A stretch of 14,301 nucleotides of DNA. Origin: JBLMZW01 sp050259035. GTDB lineage: Bacteria; Bacillota; Syntrophomonadia; Syntrophomonadales; DTU052. The stretch lies in contig JBLMZW010000091.1 of assembly GCA_050259035.1 (NCBI GenBank), positions 1 through 14,301 on the forward strand. The letters run 5' to 3'. Made by a program: the position numbers and the translations under genes. Shown one piece after another: positions 14,167 through 14,301 of the stretch (position 1 is its first letter; the number at the start of each line of letters is the position of its first letter). The notes beneath the pieces are model-generated. The model did not search any database and had not been told where the DNA came from. It was given only the letters and a program-made list of their open reading frames with translations.

Positions 14167-14170
14167 TGAG

Positions 14171-14301
14171 ATGACACCGGAGAGAGCTAAAGAAATCATG
14201 GAATCACTTGGCGTTATTGACGTTTTGCATAATGGTACTTCTGTATGGATACAGCGAGTGGACCAGGATAGGGCAGAAGTTCAGTATCTCAACAACGTTG
14301 A
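14171..14301 (+). CDS. sspH: H-type small acid-soluble spore protein (5' part, cut by window edge)
   Basis: The first 43 residues are visible before the window ends. RAKEIMES (5-12), V-x-HNG-x-SVWIQRVD (18-31) and the following residues fit the SspH family, whose Bacillus members begin with a similar RAKEI-E-S segment and a YNG-x-P-IYIQ-V-type strand. These roughly 60-residue proteins are packed into the developing forespore and bind DNA or the core. The ATG at 14171 is preceded by GGAAAG and GGTGATGAG. The gene identifies the host as a spore former. It follows DUF763 after 65 bases in the same direction. The 3' end is outside the window. Confidence 0.87.
   Translation, partial: MTPERAKEIMESLGVIDVLHNGTSVWIQRVDQDRAEVQYLNNV

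Noticed and set aside
14106..14170. Sigma-F promoter for the spore protein gene (GGGAATAACT at 14133-14142)
   Set aside because: The -10-like element is suggestive but no acceptable -35 (GYATA-type) is found about 16 bases upstream, so it was not called.

Overview
The window looks like chromosomal DNA from a spore-forming, probably anaerobic member of the Firmicutes (Clostridia or a close relative). The strongest sign is the start of an H-type small acid-soluble spore protein at the right edge. Low-GC style promoters, purine-rich Shine-Dalgarno sites with frequent GTG and TTG starts, a two-subunit iron-sulfur L-serine dehydratase and clostridial-type chemoreceptors agree with this. The species cannot be named from sequence alone. 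No tRNA, rRNA, insertion sequence or CRISPR array was seen, and no gene-free stretch exceeds 300 bases.

Layout, left to right. (1) A MarR-type repressor and an ABC exporter half-transporter on the minus strand share a 4-base ATGA overlap. The exporter runs off the left edge just after its ABC signature. The repressor promoter is a good sigma-A match, with a perfect 16-bp dyad where transcription should start, so this is probably a self-repressing export operon. (2) A divergent 12-TM MFS transporter ends in a clear terminator. (3) The convergent sdaAB-sdaAA pair encodes L-serine dehydratase (serine to pyruvate plus ammonia), preceded by a small DUF4911-type protein. (4) A class I methyltransferase overlaps tail-to-tail with an MntR-like metalloregulator. 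Divergent from that regulator are two half-size GDT1/UPF0016 membrane proteins, probably a two-gene manganese (or calcium) exporter. A near-identical 17-bp sequence lies in front of both divergent units. (5) A chemoreceptor with a Cache-like sensor (minus strand), a PsbP-like cytosolic protein and a second chemoreceptor with a multi-TM sensor and no HAMP form a sensory cluster. (6) A geranylgeranyl-reductase-type flavoprotein, a DUF763 protein and the spore protein close the window.

The parts most worth following up are two. The first is the DUF763 protein: it carries a helix-hairpin-helix-like segment and ends exactly in QPTLF, a plausible sliding-clamp-binding peptide, which suggests an undescribed DNA-maintenance role. 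The second is the MntR-like/split-GDT1 locus with its shared repeat, a compact candidate manganese-efflux module. All functional statements come from reading the sequence by eye; no database search was run.
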